A stretch of 64,000 bases of DNA from Lepidostoma basale (taxonomy: Eukaryota > Arthropoda > Insecta > Trichoptera > Lepidostomatidae), in the NCBI GenBank assembly GCA_022606425.2, contig JAHDVF020000587.1, positions 124,001-188,000 on the forward strand, written 5' to 3'. A model generated the notes under the pieces. The model did no database searches and had not been told where the DNA came from. It was given only the letters and a program-made list of their open reading frames with translations. Position numbers and translations under genes: made by a program. Shown here in pieces: positions 41,063 through 50,275 of the stretch (positions are counted from its first letter, which is position 1; each line of letters starts with the position of its first letter).

Positions 41063-41490
41063 ACCCTTTCCAGGTATCTCTACATGAGGGAGAATGGTAG
41101 TTATCCGTGGCTCTATCCCACGGCATTTCTTTTGGTAATGCTGGGGACCAACTATCTGCAGCTTCGAAGCAATGGACATCTCATAACCCATTTCATTAGA
41201 TTAATGAGAGAATATTTCGAATACTCGCCCGTGCTGGAGTAAGTTGCTCATTTTGTCCCTGATAGATATCTCCGACAGCGACAGCATAGATTGTTTTACC
41301 AACCGGCCGACAGAACCAACCCTCTCTTGTGACGCCGGTGGGAAGAGCAATTAATCTGCTGAACGCGGTCTCCTCGGAGATCGACTTCTTTCATATTAAT
41401 CTTCCTAATGTCGGACCTTATAGGAATATATTATATTTTACCTATACTCAATAGATACCTTAACTTCTGTTGAGATAATTAATTTGAATT
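41063..41490 (+). mobile_element. D-LINE, head to head with the previous copy
   Basis: RYLYMRENGSYPWLYPTAFL, then LITHFIRLMREYFEYSPVLE, a stop, RYLRQRQHRLFYQPADRTN and VGRAINLLNAVSSEIDFFHI. Ends in AATTTGAATTGATTTGAAT. One stop and a frameshift break the frame. Confidence 0.8.
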
Positions 41491-41638
41491 GATTTGAATA
41501 CTTATTATAATTTATTTATTAAAAAATTATATATTTTTTTATTTTTATCGAAAATTGAGTTGAATAATTTACAATTCAAGCCGTTGTTGTATTTTGTTAA
41601 AATGAGTTTTACATTATTGTTCAATATTCAGATTTTAA

Positions 41639-41665
41639 CGTATATTTTTTGTTTTTTATTTCCAG
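41639..41665 (+). promoter_or_regulatory. 3' splice site of the groucho exon
   Basis: Polypyrimidine tract rich in T, interrupted by few purines, ending TTTATTTCCAG directly before ACC-GAA (Thr-Glu). It sets the exon start and its phase. Confidence 0.85.
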
Positions 41666-41803
41666 ACCGAAATAGCAAAACGCCTCAATGCTATCATAGC
41701 TCAGATCCTACCCTTCCTCAGTCAAGAACATCAGCAGCAAGTGGCGACAGCAGTCGAGAGAGCCAAGCAGGTCACAATGACAGAACTAAATGCCATAATC
41801 GGG
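41666..41803 (+). CDS. gro: groucho/TLE co-repressor, internal exon (Q domain)
   Basis: An internal coding exon of 138 bases, phase 0 at both ends, 46 codons without stop. Translation: [46 protein letters not shown]. This is the second half of the glutamine-rich Q domain of Groucho/TLE proteins, the coiled-coil-like region through which they tetramerise and bind partners such as TCF/LEF. These nuclear co-repressors also use a C-terminal WD40 propeller, which is not in this window. The acceptor is a long T-rich tract ending TTTATTTCCAG and the donor is GGG|GTAAGT, close to consensus. In vertebrate TLE genes an exon with the same residues is used, as far as I recall. The six-frame reading 41494-41859 is in another frame and is only a shadow. 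The neighbouring exons must lie outside the window or were not recognised. Confidence 0.93.
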
Positions 41804-41945
41804 GTAAGTTACCAATTAAAAATCTCAATTCGACGAGGCTGATAATAAAACATCGTTGACCGTCTAATTATATTATCAACACAAATTAAGCCCTTCATCT
41901 TATGGTGTAGGAAATTTGCTTCAAACTGAAAAATCTACTGATTAG
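41804..41945. other. Intron start after the groucho exon
   Basis: Begins GTAAGTTACC. No repeat in the first 140 bases. Confidence 0.7.
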
Positions 41946-42011
41946 TAAGAATGTAAATTTCCACGGTTAACATATATAGGAATATTTTTCGGGGTGAAAC
42001 CGTGTTCCCTC

Positions 42012-42054
42012 CACCAACGTTTCGGAGGCCCTTGCGGCCTCCATCATCAGGGTG
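42012..42054 (-). ncRNA. Hammerhead-like motif, canonical core (unit 1)
   Basis: Minus strand: stem I CACC, core CUGAUGA, extra U, seven-pair stem II GGAGGCC/GGCCUCC with loop GCAAG, GAAAC-GUU, then GGUG which closes stem I. The palindromic ACGU after GAA cannot close a hairpin by itself but could pair between two molecules, as proposed for the short-stem-III hammerheads of retroelements. Identical motif in unit 2. Confidence 0.65.
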
Positions 42055-42586
42055 TTAAATTTTTTAATTGTATCTCAATAGAGACGAAGAAACAAACTGG
42101 AAACTGAACATGGATGATCAAGGTGTTTACAGGACTTATGACCTGTCATTGGTTGGGTTAAGCGCACGCTTTATGTAATTACAACATTCCCCATTCCACC
42201 ATTGTTATTATGATCATGCAAGACACATTTTTGGAAGTTGTATATATACTCCAAATTCATACTTATTTTCACGTGTCAGTTCCAGCTAGCCATCTATGTA
42301 GATTTGATTGTACTAATTAATTGTTTAAGATTAATCTATACAATCCACCTACCAGCGGCATCTGTGAAGAATGATTGTTTAGCATTTAGCAAACTACTTT
42401 ATTAACACAATGCGAAGAGGCTACCGCCTCCTAGCGCACTGTTCAGAAGTCGCCTGGAGTAACACTCCTATTTTATACGCCAAAGAATTGAAGATATCCT
42501 CCCCATAGAGGCTCGTCAAGTAAGAATGTAAATTTCCACGGTTAACATATATAGGAATATTTTTCGGGGTGAAACCGTGTTCCCTC

Positions 42587-42629
42587 CACCAACGTTTCGG
42601 AGGCCCTTGCGGCCTCCATCATCAGGGTG
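42587..42629 (-). ncRNA. Hammerhead-like motif, canonical core (unit 2)
   Basis: Identical in all core and stem positions to the motif in unit 1. Confidence 0.65.
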
Positions 42630-43155
42630 TTAAATTTTTAATTGTATCTCAATAGAGACGAAGAAACAAACTGGAAACTGAACATGGATGATCAAGGTGT
42701 TTACAGGACTTATGACCTGTCATTGGTTGGGTTAAGCGCACGCTTTATGTAATTACAACATTCCCCATTCCACCATTGTTATTATGATCATGCAAGATAC
42801 ATTTTTGGAAGTTGTATATATACTCCAAATCCATACTTATTTTCACGTGTCAGTTCCAGTTAGCCATCTATGTAGATTTGATTGTACTAATTAATTGTTT
42901 AAGATTAATCTATACAATCCACCTACCAGCGGCATCTGTGAAGAATGATTGTTTAGCATTTAGCAAACTACTTTATTAACACAATGCGAAGAGGCTACCG
43001 CCTCCTAGCGCACTGTTCAGAAGTCGCCTGGAGTAACACTCCTATATTTTACGCCAAAGAATTGAAGATATCCTCCCCATAGAGGCTCGTCAAGTAAGAA
43101 TGTAAATTTCCACGGTTAACATATATAGGAATATTTTTCGGGGTAAAAAATTTAA

Positions 43156-43198
43156 CACCCTGATGATGGAGGCCGCAAGGGCCTCCGAAACGTTGGTG
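43156..43198 (+). ncRNA. Hammerhead-like motif, inverted partner
   Basis: Same 43-base motif on the plus strand: CACC, CUGAUGA, U, GGAGGCC/GGCCUCC, GAAAC-GUU, GGUG. With 42587-42629 it makes a head-to-head pair. Confidence 0.65.
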
Positions 43199-43365
43199 GA
43201 GGGAACACGGTTTCACCCCGAAAAATATTCCTATAATCTACTGATTTCCTAATTTTTTAATTAAAACGAATTTAGCCCATGAAAAATCTACTGATTTCGT
43301 ACATATTCTCGTTGTACGTTACACTCTACATTCCCATCTACATAAAGGTTCACAAGCCATCGCTT

Positions 43366-43782
43366 CTTCTTCTTCTTTGCTAGCCTTCTTCCCTCCACTG
43401 CTGGATATAGGCCTCTTTCAATTTCCTCCACTCGTCTCTATCCTGCCCCCTTTGTATCCAAGATTTTTCAACCCTTTTGATAATATCATCGATCCGTCTC
43501 ATCGCTGGCCTTCCGACACTTCGCCTATTTGCCCATGGTCCCCAACTGAGTATCCTGGGTGCCCATCTGTTGCCACCCTGTCTAGCCAAGTGTCCAGCCC
43601 ATTGCCATTTCAATTTTGCCACTCGGTCCATGACGTCAGCAACCCTGGTGCGGCGTCTGACTTCTTCATTCCTTATGCGGTCACGCAAGCTCACATCAAG
43701 TATCTGTCTTTCCATGGACCTCTGTGTACACTTGAGCCTGTGGACACTTTTTGCTGTAAGAGCCATCGCTAGGGGCACTAAT
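43366..43782 (-). pseudogene. C2-LINE, RTE-like C-terminus
   Basis: The minus frame 43380-43865 includes KCTQRSMERQILDVSLRDRI, RNEEVRRRTRVADVMDRVA, KLKWQWAGHLAR, SVGRPAMRRIDD and RDEWRKLKEAYIQQW, ending close to a (GAA)n tail at 43366-43378. This is the standard C-terminus of RTE-type elements common in moths and other insects. The first ~35 codons of the open frame lie in neighbouring A-LINE antisense and do not belong. 5'-truncated. Confidence 0.85.
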
Positions 43783-43789
43783 TTAACTA

Positions 43790-43952
43790 AGTAACTAACC
43801 ATCACGCCATCTCCCCGAAGGGGTAAGCAGAAATAATGGACTGTCACACTTTTATTTCCTGACATATTTCATATATCGTGTCATGCACGCGTGGTCGACA
43901 TTCAATATTTGATTTAATTGATAGTACCACGTTTTCCTCAGTCTTATTATTT
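43790..43952 (-). mobile_element. A-LINE 3' end, reverse orientation, with deletion
   Basis: Tail AACTAAGTAACTAACCATCA, hairpin region CTCCCCGAAGGGGTAAGC, then a jump over the RNRRA region to CGACATTCAATATTTG and GTACCACGTTTTCCTCAG. Confidence 0.8.
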
Positions 43953-44496
43953 AAATATGGCAAAAATCAGGTTATTTTTATATGTCAATATGACAAAAAA
44001 TTGAACTTTATGATTTTCGGCGGAATGAGCATTTCGTTTGTTCTATTGGGTAAATATACGTATTTTTAATTGAAAATATAACGGTGCAGACATATTAATT
44101 CGCGTGCACTCCGCGTTGACGCATCACAGCGCGAACAATGACGGTGTATTATGAAACCGAACCCCCTCGAAATCCCGGCCTGCCGCCGATTTTTCGTTTT
44201 GTTTTTCGCCATCCGACATCCGATAATTGAACAAACATCGCTTTTAATTGACAATCCTGCCAGAGCGGGCCGCCATTTTGGCGTAAACAAAAAATACACG
44301 ACGGGACGCGCGGGAAAATGTTGGCGGGAAATACGAAATCGGTTCGCTTTTCTGTTAACACTCGACTATGATTCTGTTTGAACCATGCACCATCAGGGCT
44401 TTGTTCAGTTTGGTTCCTTTGTCGTACTTTACAGGCGTTTGAATGGAGATAGAACTCATACGGGAATGCCCAGTAGATATATTTATACAATGCTTC
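43953..44496. other. Unique intron sequence with GC-rich part
   Basis: 44085-44350 is unique and GC-rich relative to flanks (CCCGGCCTGCCGCCGATTTT, GAGCGGGCCGCCATTTTGG). Three short overlapping frames on both strands have no domain. Candidate host regulatory DNA downstream of the groucho exon. Confidence 0.35.
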
Positions 44497-44601
44497 TTCA
44501 AATCAAATCAAATCAGTTTTTTTCATCAATACATATTTCAAAATTAAGGTTTAAGGCATCTATTGAGAACAGGTAAAATAATATATTGTATATAATATAA
44601 T
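44497..44601 (-). mobile_element. D-LINE 3' UTR stub
   Basis: AAATCAAATCAAATCAG (the reversed (TTTGA)n tail) followed by AAGGCATCTATTGAGAACAG, the D-LINE 3' UTR as in 53338-53830. 5'-truncated. Confidence 0.8.
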
Positions 44602-45683
44602 CTTCTTCTTCTTCGATGGCTCTACAGCCTATATCGAGCCTTAGCCTCCAGTATTCTTCGCCTCCAACTCCTTCTGTCCTCCGCTTCGACCCTCTAATCT
44701 GACACTCGTTAACCCTTAACGTACCGTGTTCAAAACAAAACGCTTGCTCCCATGTGGTAAGTTCAGTTTACCGCTAACTTTATCTAAATATCAAGCATAT
44801 GACTAGATGAATCAAAATTTAATTTATGTCATCTTGTAGGGAATTTCATTAGGAATAGATCGATATCTATAACATACATGGATTATTTGAAAAACATATC
44901 ATTATTAATTTTTTTCTGGAACCATGCGATTTCTGATATGTAATGCGTCATAGCATACGACGGAATACGACCGACTAAACATCAGGTATAAACTTGTCTG
45001 CGCGCAGCGGCGGGCGGGGCGAAGATAAAGGCACCTAGGCAAAATGTATAGTACGTTCAAGACAACGAGTACGTATTAATATTTGTCCCTTTTGGTAAAG
45101 TGTTAATATTTTCACAGTTCTGATATTATTAAGTTACGTGCTGCGTTTTCATCCAGTCGGTATTATTACGTACCTATTGAAAAGGTCAAAGATATAATTT
45201 ATAATATGTTCAAAACAGCGAGTAAGTATTTGTCACTTTTGATAAAGTTGTAAATATTAGCAAAACAAATTCTACCTTAACACGAATGAAGGTGAGGGCA
45301 GTCTTAGAAAATATTTTTTTTTGGGATGAAGGAAGTAATTTTTTGCTTTTTTTTTATTACGAAATATTGAGAACACTTCAATGGAGGATTAAATTTTTTT
45401 TTATAATATTAGGGTCCATAGGTTTTAAGAAAATCAACTTTAAATTGGCAGTGGAAACTCAATTGACCACATGGCAACGCGACGGTTAACAACTTCGCCC
45501 CATTTCTCCCGACTTCATTCTCCCATCGCAGCCTTGGTCGTCCAATTGGTCTTCTACCACCTGGGTGCCACTCCACAATGTTTTTGGGGTTCGCGATGAC
45601 GGCATCCTCTGCACGTGACCAGCCCATCTCAGTCTATCTGACCTGTGTGTAGAGACTGGGAGCTTTGTAAATATGGTCCAGCT
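44602..45683 (-). mobile_element. C4-LINE 3' end split by a TTAA element
   Basis: Two minus-strand halves, 44602-44712 and 45486-45683, join in sense across the TTAA element 44713-45485. The outer half has a (GAA)n tail at 44602-44614. The inner half encodes, across a frameshift, DRLRWAGHVQRMPSSRTPK, GRRPIGRPRLRWENEVGRNG and K-L-L before the insertion. RTE-like C-terminus. Confidence 0.75.
44713..45485. mobile_element. TTAA-flanked DNA element, copy 2 (piggyBac-like MITE)
   Basis: 773 bp, nearly identical to 20938-21701, between TTAA at 44709-44712 and 45486-45489. The flanks are two halves of one C4-LINE, which proves the insertion boundaries independently of the inverted repeats. Some single-base differences and small indels separate the copies. 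Confidence 0.85.
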
Positions 45684-46030
45684 CATATAATATAATATAA
45701 TAATTAATTGGATAATTTATAGAGCGGCATTTTTATGAATTACTCATCTCAAGGGCGCTATAGAAAATGCTCCGTTTTATGAACTAGTTAAAAAATAAAC
45801 ACTTAGTAAGAGGACTGCTCTCAACGCAGTCGATAAACCCTTCTTATCAGGAAAGGATAATTTGAAAAGGTACGTTTTGAGTCTCAATCTAAACTCTGAC
45901 TGATTCTCTATGTACTTGAGGTCTGCTGGAAGAGTGTTCCAGAATGAATGGCCGGCTACCGCGAAGGCTCGGTCGTCAAAGTTTGTGCTAAGACAGCGTT
46001 TTGGCACCTTCCTGGAAATCTCTTGCAGCT
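45684..46030 (-). pseudogene. B-LINE subfamily copy, type 2 hairpin
   Basis: The minus frame 45777-46007 reads MPKRCLSTNFDDRAFAVAGH, SFWNTLPADLKYIENQSEFR, LRLKTYLFKLSFPDKKG. Same layout as the 19.6-kb copy (DRAFAVAG.SxWNxLP) but diverged, so a distinct subfamily. Hairpin region 45733-45767 with inner ATGA-GTAAT-TCAT; the outer stem is damaged (GCCGC). Tail TATTATATTATA. Confidence 0.8.
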
Positions 46031-46054
46031 GAAGTTTTCTACTTTAACATTTTT

Positions 46055-46300
46055 TTTCAATTTGTGTGTTCTTCGTCCACGTGATCTCTCCAAAAGCGCC
46101 TTCTGCTTCTTTTCCATCTTACTATATCCCCAACACCACAGACAGACCTTATCGTCTTATTTCTGATCCGATCTATGAGGGTTCTGCCTGCGTTGGAGCA
46201 TAGGGTTTGCAATTCTACGGCATTTATTCTACTTTCATCCTTCTTCGGCCAACTCCAAGTTTCACTTCCATACATAACGGTCGACACTAGAACCTCATTG
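46055..46300 (-). pseudogene. RTE-like LINE fragment, mixed A and C3 character
   Basis: The minus frame 46057-46287 reads STVMYGSETWSWPKKDESRI, NAVELQTL (A-LINE-like), then AGRTLIDRIRNKTIRSVCGV and GDIVRWKRSRRRFWRDHV (C3-LINE-like). Either a separate family that shares both blocks or a chimaera. Confidence 0.6.
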
Positions 46301-47110
46301 GACTAAAAACTTAAATTGCGCAATAATTCAATGATCCTCGCAGTGGCCAATAAACACCGCATGTAGTAGTATATAAAATCACCAAAGTAATATGTATAAC
46401 GAAATAACCTTTTATTGAATTGATTGGCGGACTATCCGATATCCGCCGTACTAATAAAAAAACGTAACATACTCTGATTTTAAAAAAGACGTATTTTCAA
46501 TTCGCTCGTGGAAATTTTATTACGATAGTCCGATGAGTGTTATTTGAGGGGTGGGGATACGAGGTGCAGCGAGCTTTATTTTATGCACTTGAAACAAGCT
46601 TTCATATCGGTTGATGGGTAAAATTGCACCTAACCCTCCATCGGACGGCAGGCTATATTTGCAGTAAAAATATGACTATATTAGCAGCTCAAACATATTA
46701 AGTTTTTGTTATAATATAACGTACAATTTAGAAGTAAGAAACTAAAGTAAAATGGTATATAAGATTCATTCATAAATTCGAACTGCAAATGCAGTCGGCA
46801 AGAAATCAAAAACATATTTTTACTGCAAATACAGTCAGCCACTAGCAGTAAAACATATGTCTCACACTTCGGTTGGCTACAAACACGTCGATTGGTGCGC
46901 AAGGCGCGTACTGCCGAAATCTCGTTAAGTGCTCAATACGCGCCCAGCGCGTTTGTGGTTTTTGTAAATGTTCACTGATGTGTATAATATACTAAAAGAA
47001 ATAGTAAGCACTAAGCATCTTGCCAGATATCTGAAAATGTTGTGCAATCAAAGTGAACAGCTCAAACAGATAGTCCCAGTTCTTGTTATAATGTAACGTA
47101 TAATTAAAGA
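46301..47110. other. Unassigned; stray satellite-core motifs
   Basis: 46784-46860 contains three CTGCAAAT(G/A)CAGTC-like motifs that match the core of the 43-bp satellite at 24.1-24.6 kb, one inverted relative to another. No gene or LINE recognised elsewhere in the stretch. Confidence 0.4.
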
Positions 47111-47255
47111 TAGTGACATTAAATTTAAGAAACTTCTAAAGACTGCTCTGTTCGGTCATTAATATCCTGGTGCGCTCTTCGAGTAATTGTTTTTTCAAAA
47201 CGTCGCACTTAAAAAATAAGTCATCAAAATAATAATAATAATAAGTAATTAATAT
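47111..47255 (+). mobile_element. B-LINE 3' end (type 4 hairpin)
   Basis: Encodes FKKLLKTALFGH then a stop, equivalent to FRKLLKTALYGQ at 62386-62600. Hairpin 47172-47208: outer GCGC/GTCGC partly lost, inner GTAA-TTGTTT-TTTC. Tail (ATA)n. Confidence 0.7.
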
Positions 47256-47314
47256 ATTCTTCAATATTATTTTTAAATTCTTGCTGGTTAAGTGCCTAAA
47301 TACAGCTAATTTAA

Positions 47315-47772
47315 AAAAACGGTGGATACGTGTAACATAAATTAAATAAACACAAAAGTCCGGATTGTCCATGTCAACATGTGCAACATCGAAAAAAAAC
47401 ATTATGTGTGATTACATTATGTGCTAAATTAAAAAAAAAACGGTGGATTCGTGGTACATAAATTAAATAGACAATATGTGCACCATCTAAAAAAGAACAT
47501 TTTGTGTTAAATTATTATTATTTTGTTATTATATTTTATTTTATATCATTGTATTTTATATTATTTGTTTTAGATTTATTTTGTGGGTGTTGGACGATCG
47601 AAGTGTACGCGGGAGATGCCTATTGGTGGCGATGAGGTTCGCAACCCATCACACCGCGTCTCCCGCGGGGCGAAAAGAGAAGGATTGAGTGCCGCATCAG
47701 TAAAAGTGTGACAGTCCATTCTTTCTGCCTACCCTTTCGGGGAGACGGCGTGATGGTTAGTTAGTTAGTTAG
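47315..47772 (+). mobile_element. E-SINE, longest copy with duplicated 5' end
   Basis: From about 47358 (GTCCGGATTGTCCATGTCAA) it matches 50308-50708 in full and ends GATGGTTAGTTAGTTAGTTA. The block AACGGTGGATACGTG...ACATAAATTAAATA occurs before the start (47318-47350) and again inside (47436-47472), so about 120 bases of the 5' end are in tandem. No coding capacity. Confidence 0.8.
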
Positions 47773-47774
47773 TA

Positions 47775-47862
47775 ATTAATATAAATGAAAACGTCTGTCT
47801 TCTAGGAGAATTATTAAGTTTTTTTACTCCTAGAAGGCAGACGTTTTCATTTATATTAATTA
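47775..47862. repeat. Hairpin in a hammerhead-repeat flank
   Basis: Arms AATTAATATAAATGAAAACG... (47774-47809) and its inverse (47826-47862) pair almost perfectly over about 36 bases, loop about 16. The arms are the flank of the TTGATAA-type repeat, and the right side goes on to TATTTAATATAGAGTTTTAC. Confidence 0.8.
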
Positions 47863-48235
47863 TTTAATATAGAGTTTTACATAATTGTTCAAGAAACATT
47901 AAATTACAAATCAGTAGTTAGAAATTAATGTATAAGCTGCCAATGCAGTCTGCTACAGTCAAAGGTGTTTTTTTTTTGCACTGCTATTATAGCCATCCGC
48001 ATTATAGGGGTTAAACGAGTACCAATATTTGTTCAGTATACCTTCCCGACAACGCTTCTCCTGTCAAATCCGCTCTCAAATGTTTGCATACTTTTTAATT
48101 GAATTTCAAATAAACAATTTGTATGTTCCCATGCAATACAGTACTTTCAGTAACATGGTTGTTCTTATTTAACACAATGTTTGCGGGTGCCGCATATACT
48201 ATGCCTAGGGTAGCCGGAACGCCAAAACGCGTTAG
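47863..48235. other. Unassigned sequence
   Basis: 47935-47965 contains another satellite-core-like motif (GCCAATGCAGTCTGC). Otherwise nothing recognised. Confidence 0.3.
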
Positions 48236-48755
48236 CAAAGATGGCAGTACACAATGGAGTTCTAGTGCCAACCCCCATGTATGGAAGTGAAACTTGGAGC
48301 TGGCAAAAGAAGGATGAAAGCAGGATAAACGCCGTAGAAATGAGATCACTAAGAAGAATGTGCGGGAAAACGTTGTATGACAGAATACCGAACGATGAAA
48401 TAAGAAAGAAATGTAAGGCAGATGACTGCATCATGGATAAAATTAAAAAAGGATCCCCGAGATGGTTTGGACATATGGAACAAATGGATGAGAGTAGAAT
48501 GGTTAAAAAGTTGTACACAAGCAGCGTGAGCGGAAAAAGAAGCCAATGACGACCGAGGAAAATATCGCATAACCAAATTAATCAATTACTAAAAGGCGGT
48601 CACATTCGAAGTCGGAATAATCGACGTGCGTGAATGGTACGATGTATATATGTAGAGGAATCCCGAGAGGTATGCCAGGACAGAGCATTTTGGCGATCCA
48701 TCCTCTCTACCTACCCCTCCGGGGAAATGGATTGATGGTTAGTTAGCTAGTTAGT
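48236..48755 (+). pseudogene. A-LINE C-terminus, well preserved
   Basis: The frame 48241-48549 reads MAVHNGVLVPTPMYGSETWS, WQKKDESRINAVEMRSLRRM, CGKTLYDRIPNDEIRKKCKA, DDCIMDKIKKGSPRWFGHME, MVKKLYTSSVSGKRSQ, then a TGA where other copies have RGRPRKTWHDQ. Continues with substitutions to the tail GATGGTTAGTTAGCTAG. Same subfamily as 19851-20495 and 32105-32570. Confidence 0.85.
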
Positions 48756-48828
48756 AAAACCCTAAACAATCGTGTTTACTTTTATAAATTAATATTTTGA
48801 TAACTACTTCCACTTTTTGTCTTTATTT

Positions 48829-48873
48829 CGACAGTGACCGGTTTCGCCAGGGTAGCTGACATCGACAGACTGG
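48829..48873 (-). ncRNA. Hammerhead-like motif, 58.7-kb type
   Basis: Minus strand: AGU, CUGUCGA, U, stem II GUCAG/CUGGC weakened, GAAAC-CG-GUC, ACUGUCG. Preceded on the plus strand by ACTACTTCCACTTTTTGTCT, the shared flank of this family. Confidence 0.5.
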
Positions 48874-49324
48874 TCATAGAATAATAGAATTTTTAATTTC
48901 TATTGTCGGAAATTTAGCTGCAACCCTGATGGTGTAGAATATATTAACTAGCAATTAAGTTTATAACCCATTCAAAGGACACGCTGGACGCCAGAGAAAC
49001 TAGTGCAATTCTCCAAATCCAACTTGTCCCACACCACATAACACCCCCAGACTGAACTTGGAACTAGCCGAGTGTCTGGGAGCACTAATACTAATTGCCC
49101 AAATGAAATTGTAGAGTTATCATCCACAAGTTGACCGAAAGTAATTCACGTGGACATACAAACCAACGATTAGCAAACCGAATAAGGTACTTCACAAAAA
49201 GGTACAGAAAACTTAAAACAATGAATTTAAAAACATTGTTCCATTGGACTTGGGTTCAAACCTGGATACGACCAGATTCCTTCTACATAATATTGAGCTA
49301 ATTTCTCAGGAATAAGCACAAAAC
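48874..49324. other. Unassigned, with an S2 SINE fragment
   Basis: 49241-49312 matches S2 (CTTGGGTTCAAACCTGGATA with the B box, CGACCAGATTCCTTCTACAT, AATATTGAGCTAATTT). The A box is missing. The rest is unassigned. Confidence 0.45.
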
Positions 49325-50275
49325 TGATCACGGCAATTACATCACTGTACACGGTCAGAGTAAATGGGGATCTTGCAGCCTGGTTTGATATCAATAAAGG
49401 TGTCAAACGGGGTTGCGTAATGTCCCCGTGGTTATTTAATCTATATATGGATAAGTGTATGAAAGAGTTGGAAGCAGGTGCAAAAATGAACGGTGTGTCA
49501 GTAAGCTGTTTGTTGTATGCGGACGACGCTGTGCTACTTGCAGACAATGAGCATGAACTACAAGTCCTGGTGAATTGCATGTATGAGGTATGCATGCGAA
49601 ATGATCTGATGATGAATATTAATAAGTCCAAGGTAATGATTTTTGAAATAGAATAAATCATGACAGTCTGCAACATTAGCTTGAATGGTGAAAATTTGGA
49701 GCAAGTAGATGAGTTCGTGTATTTAGATAGTATGTTTACAAGAGATGAGCGAGTGGAGAGGGATATTGAAAGAAGGGTTGTGGCAAGCAACAAAGTGAAT
49801 GGTGCACTTAAAGTTGTCGTCGCAAATAAAAATCTATCCAAAAAATCTAGAATGCTAGTGCCCAATGGTGTTCTTCGACCCTTATGTATGGAAGCGAAGC
49901 ATGGAACTGGCAAAAGAAGGATGAAAGTAGAATAAATGCAATAGAAATGAAATCTCTTAGACGAATGTGCAGATACTCTGTGTATGATAGAGTGTCGAAT
50001 GAAAATATAAGATGCGAATGCGGTGCGAATGATGGTGTTATGAACAAAATAATGAAAGGATCATTAAGATGGATTGGACACATGGAAAGAATGAATGAAG
50101 AAATAATGGTAAAAAAATATATGTTAACGATGTAAATAGAAACCAGAAATAGAGGAAGACCGAGGAAAACGTGGCACGATCAAATAAATCAAATATTGAA
50201 TGTCGGCCATGTGAGAAGTCAGAGAAATCGACGCGCATGCATGACACGATGTATGAATGTTGAGGAAGCGAGAGA

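Larger units (their letters stand above)
41946..43235. repeat. 575-bp tandem repeat with hammerhead motif and P sequence
   Basis: Units start at 41946, 42521 and 43095 (TAAGAATGTAAATTTCCACG). The first two are almost identical over about 575 bases. Each contains a hammerhead-like motif on the minus strand (42012-42054, 42587-42629) and a P repeat starting TTAATTGTATCTC. The third is only about 50 bases before it meets an inverted copy of the motif region (43145-43235). Head-to-tail terminal repeats with a hammerhead, plus an inverted partner, resemble Penelope-like element structures, but no coding part is seen. Confidence 0.85.

Noticed and set aside
41494..41859. 121-codon frame over the groucho exon
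   Set aside because: It is in a different frame from the conserved exon and has no homology; a shadow.
49227..49913. 228-codon minus-strand frame
   Set aside because: Entirely antisense to the A-LINE reverse-transcriptase region with the YADD motif on the plus strand.
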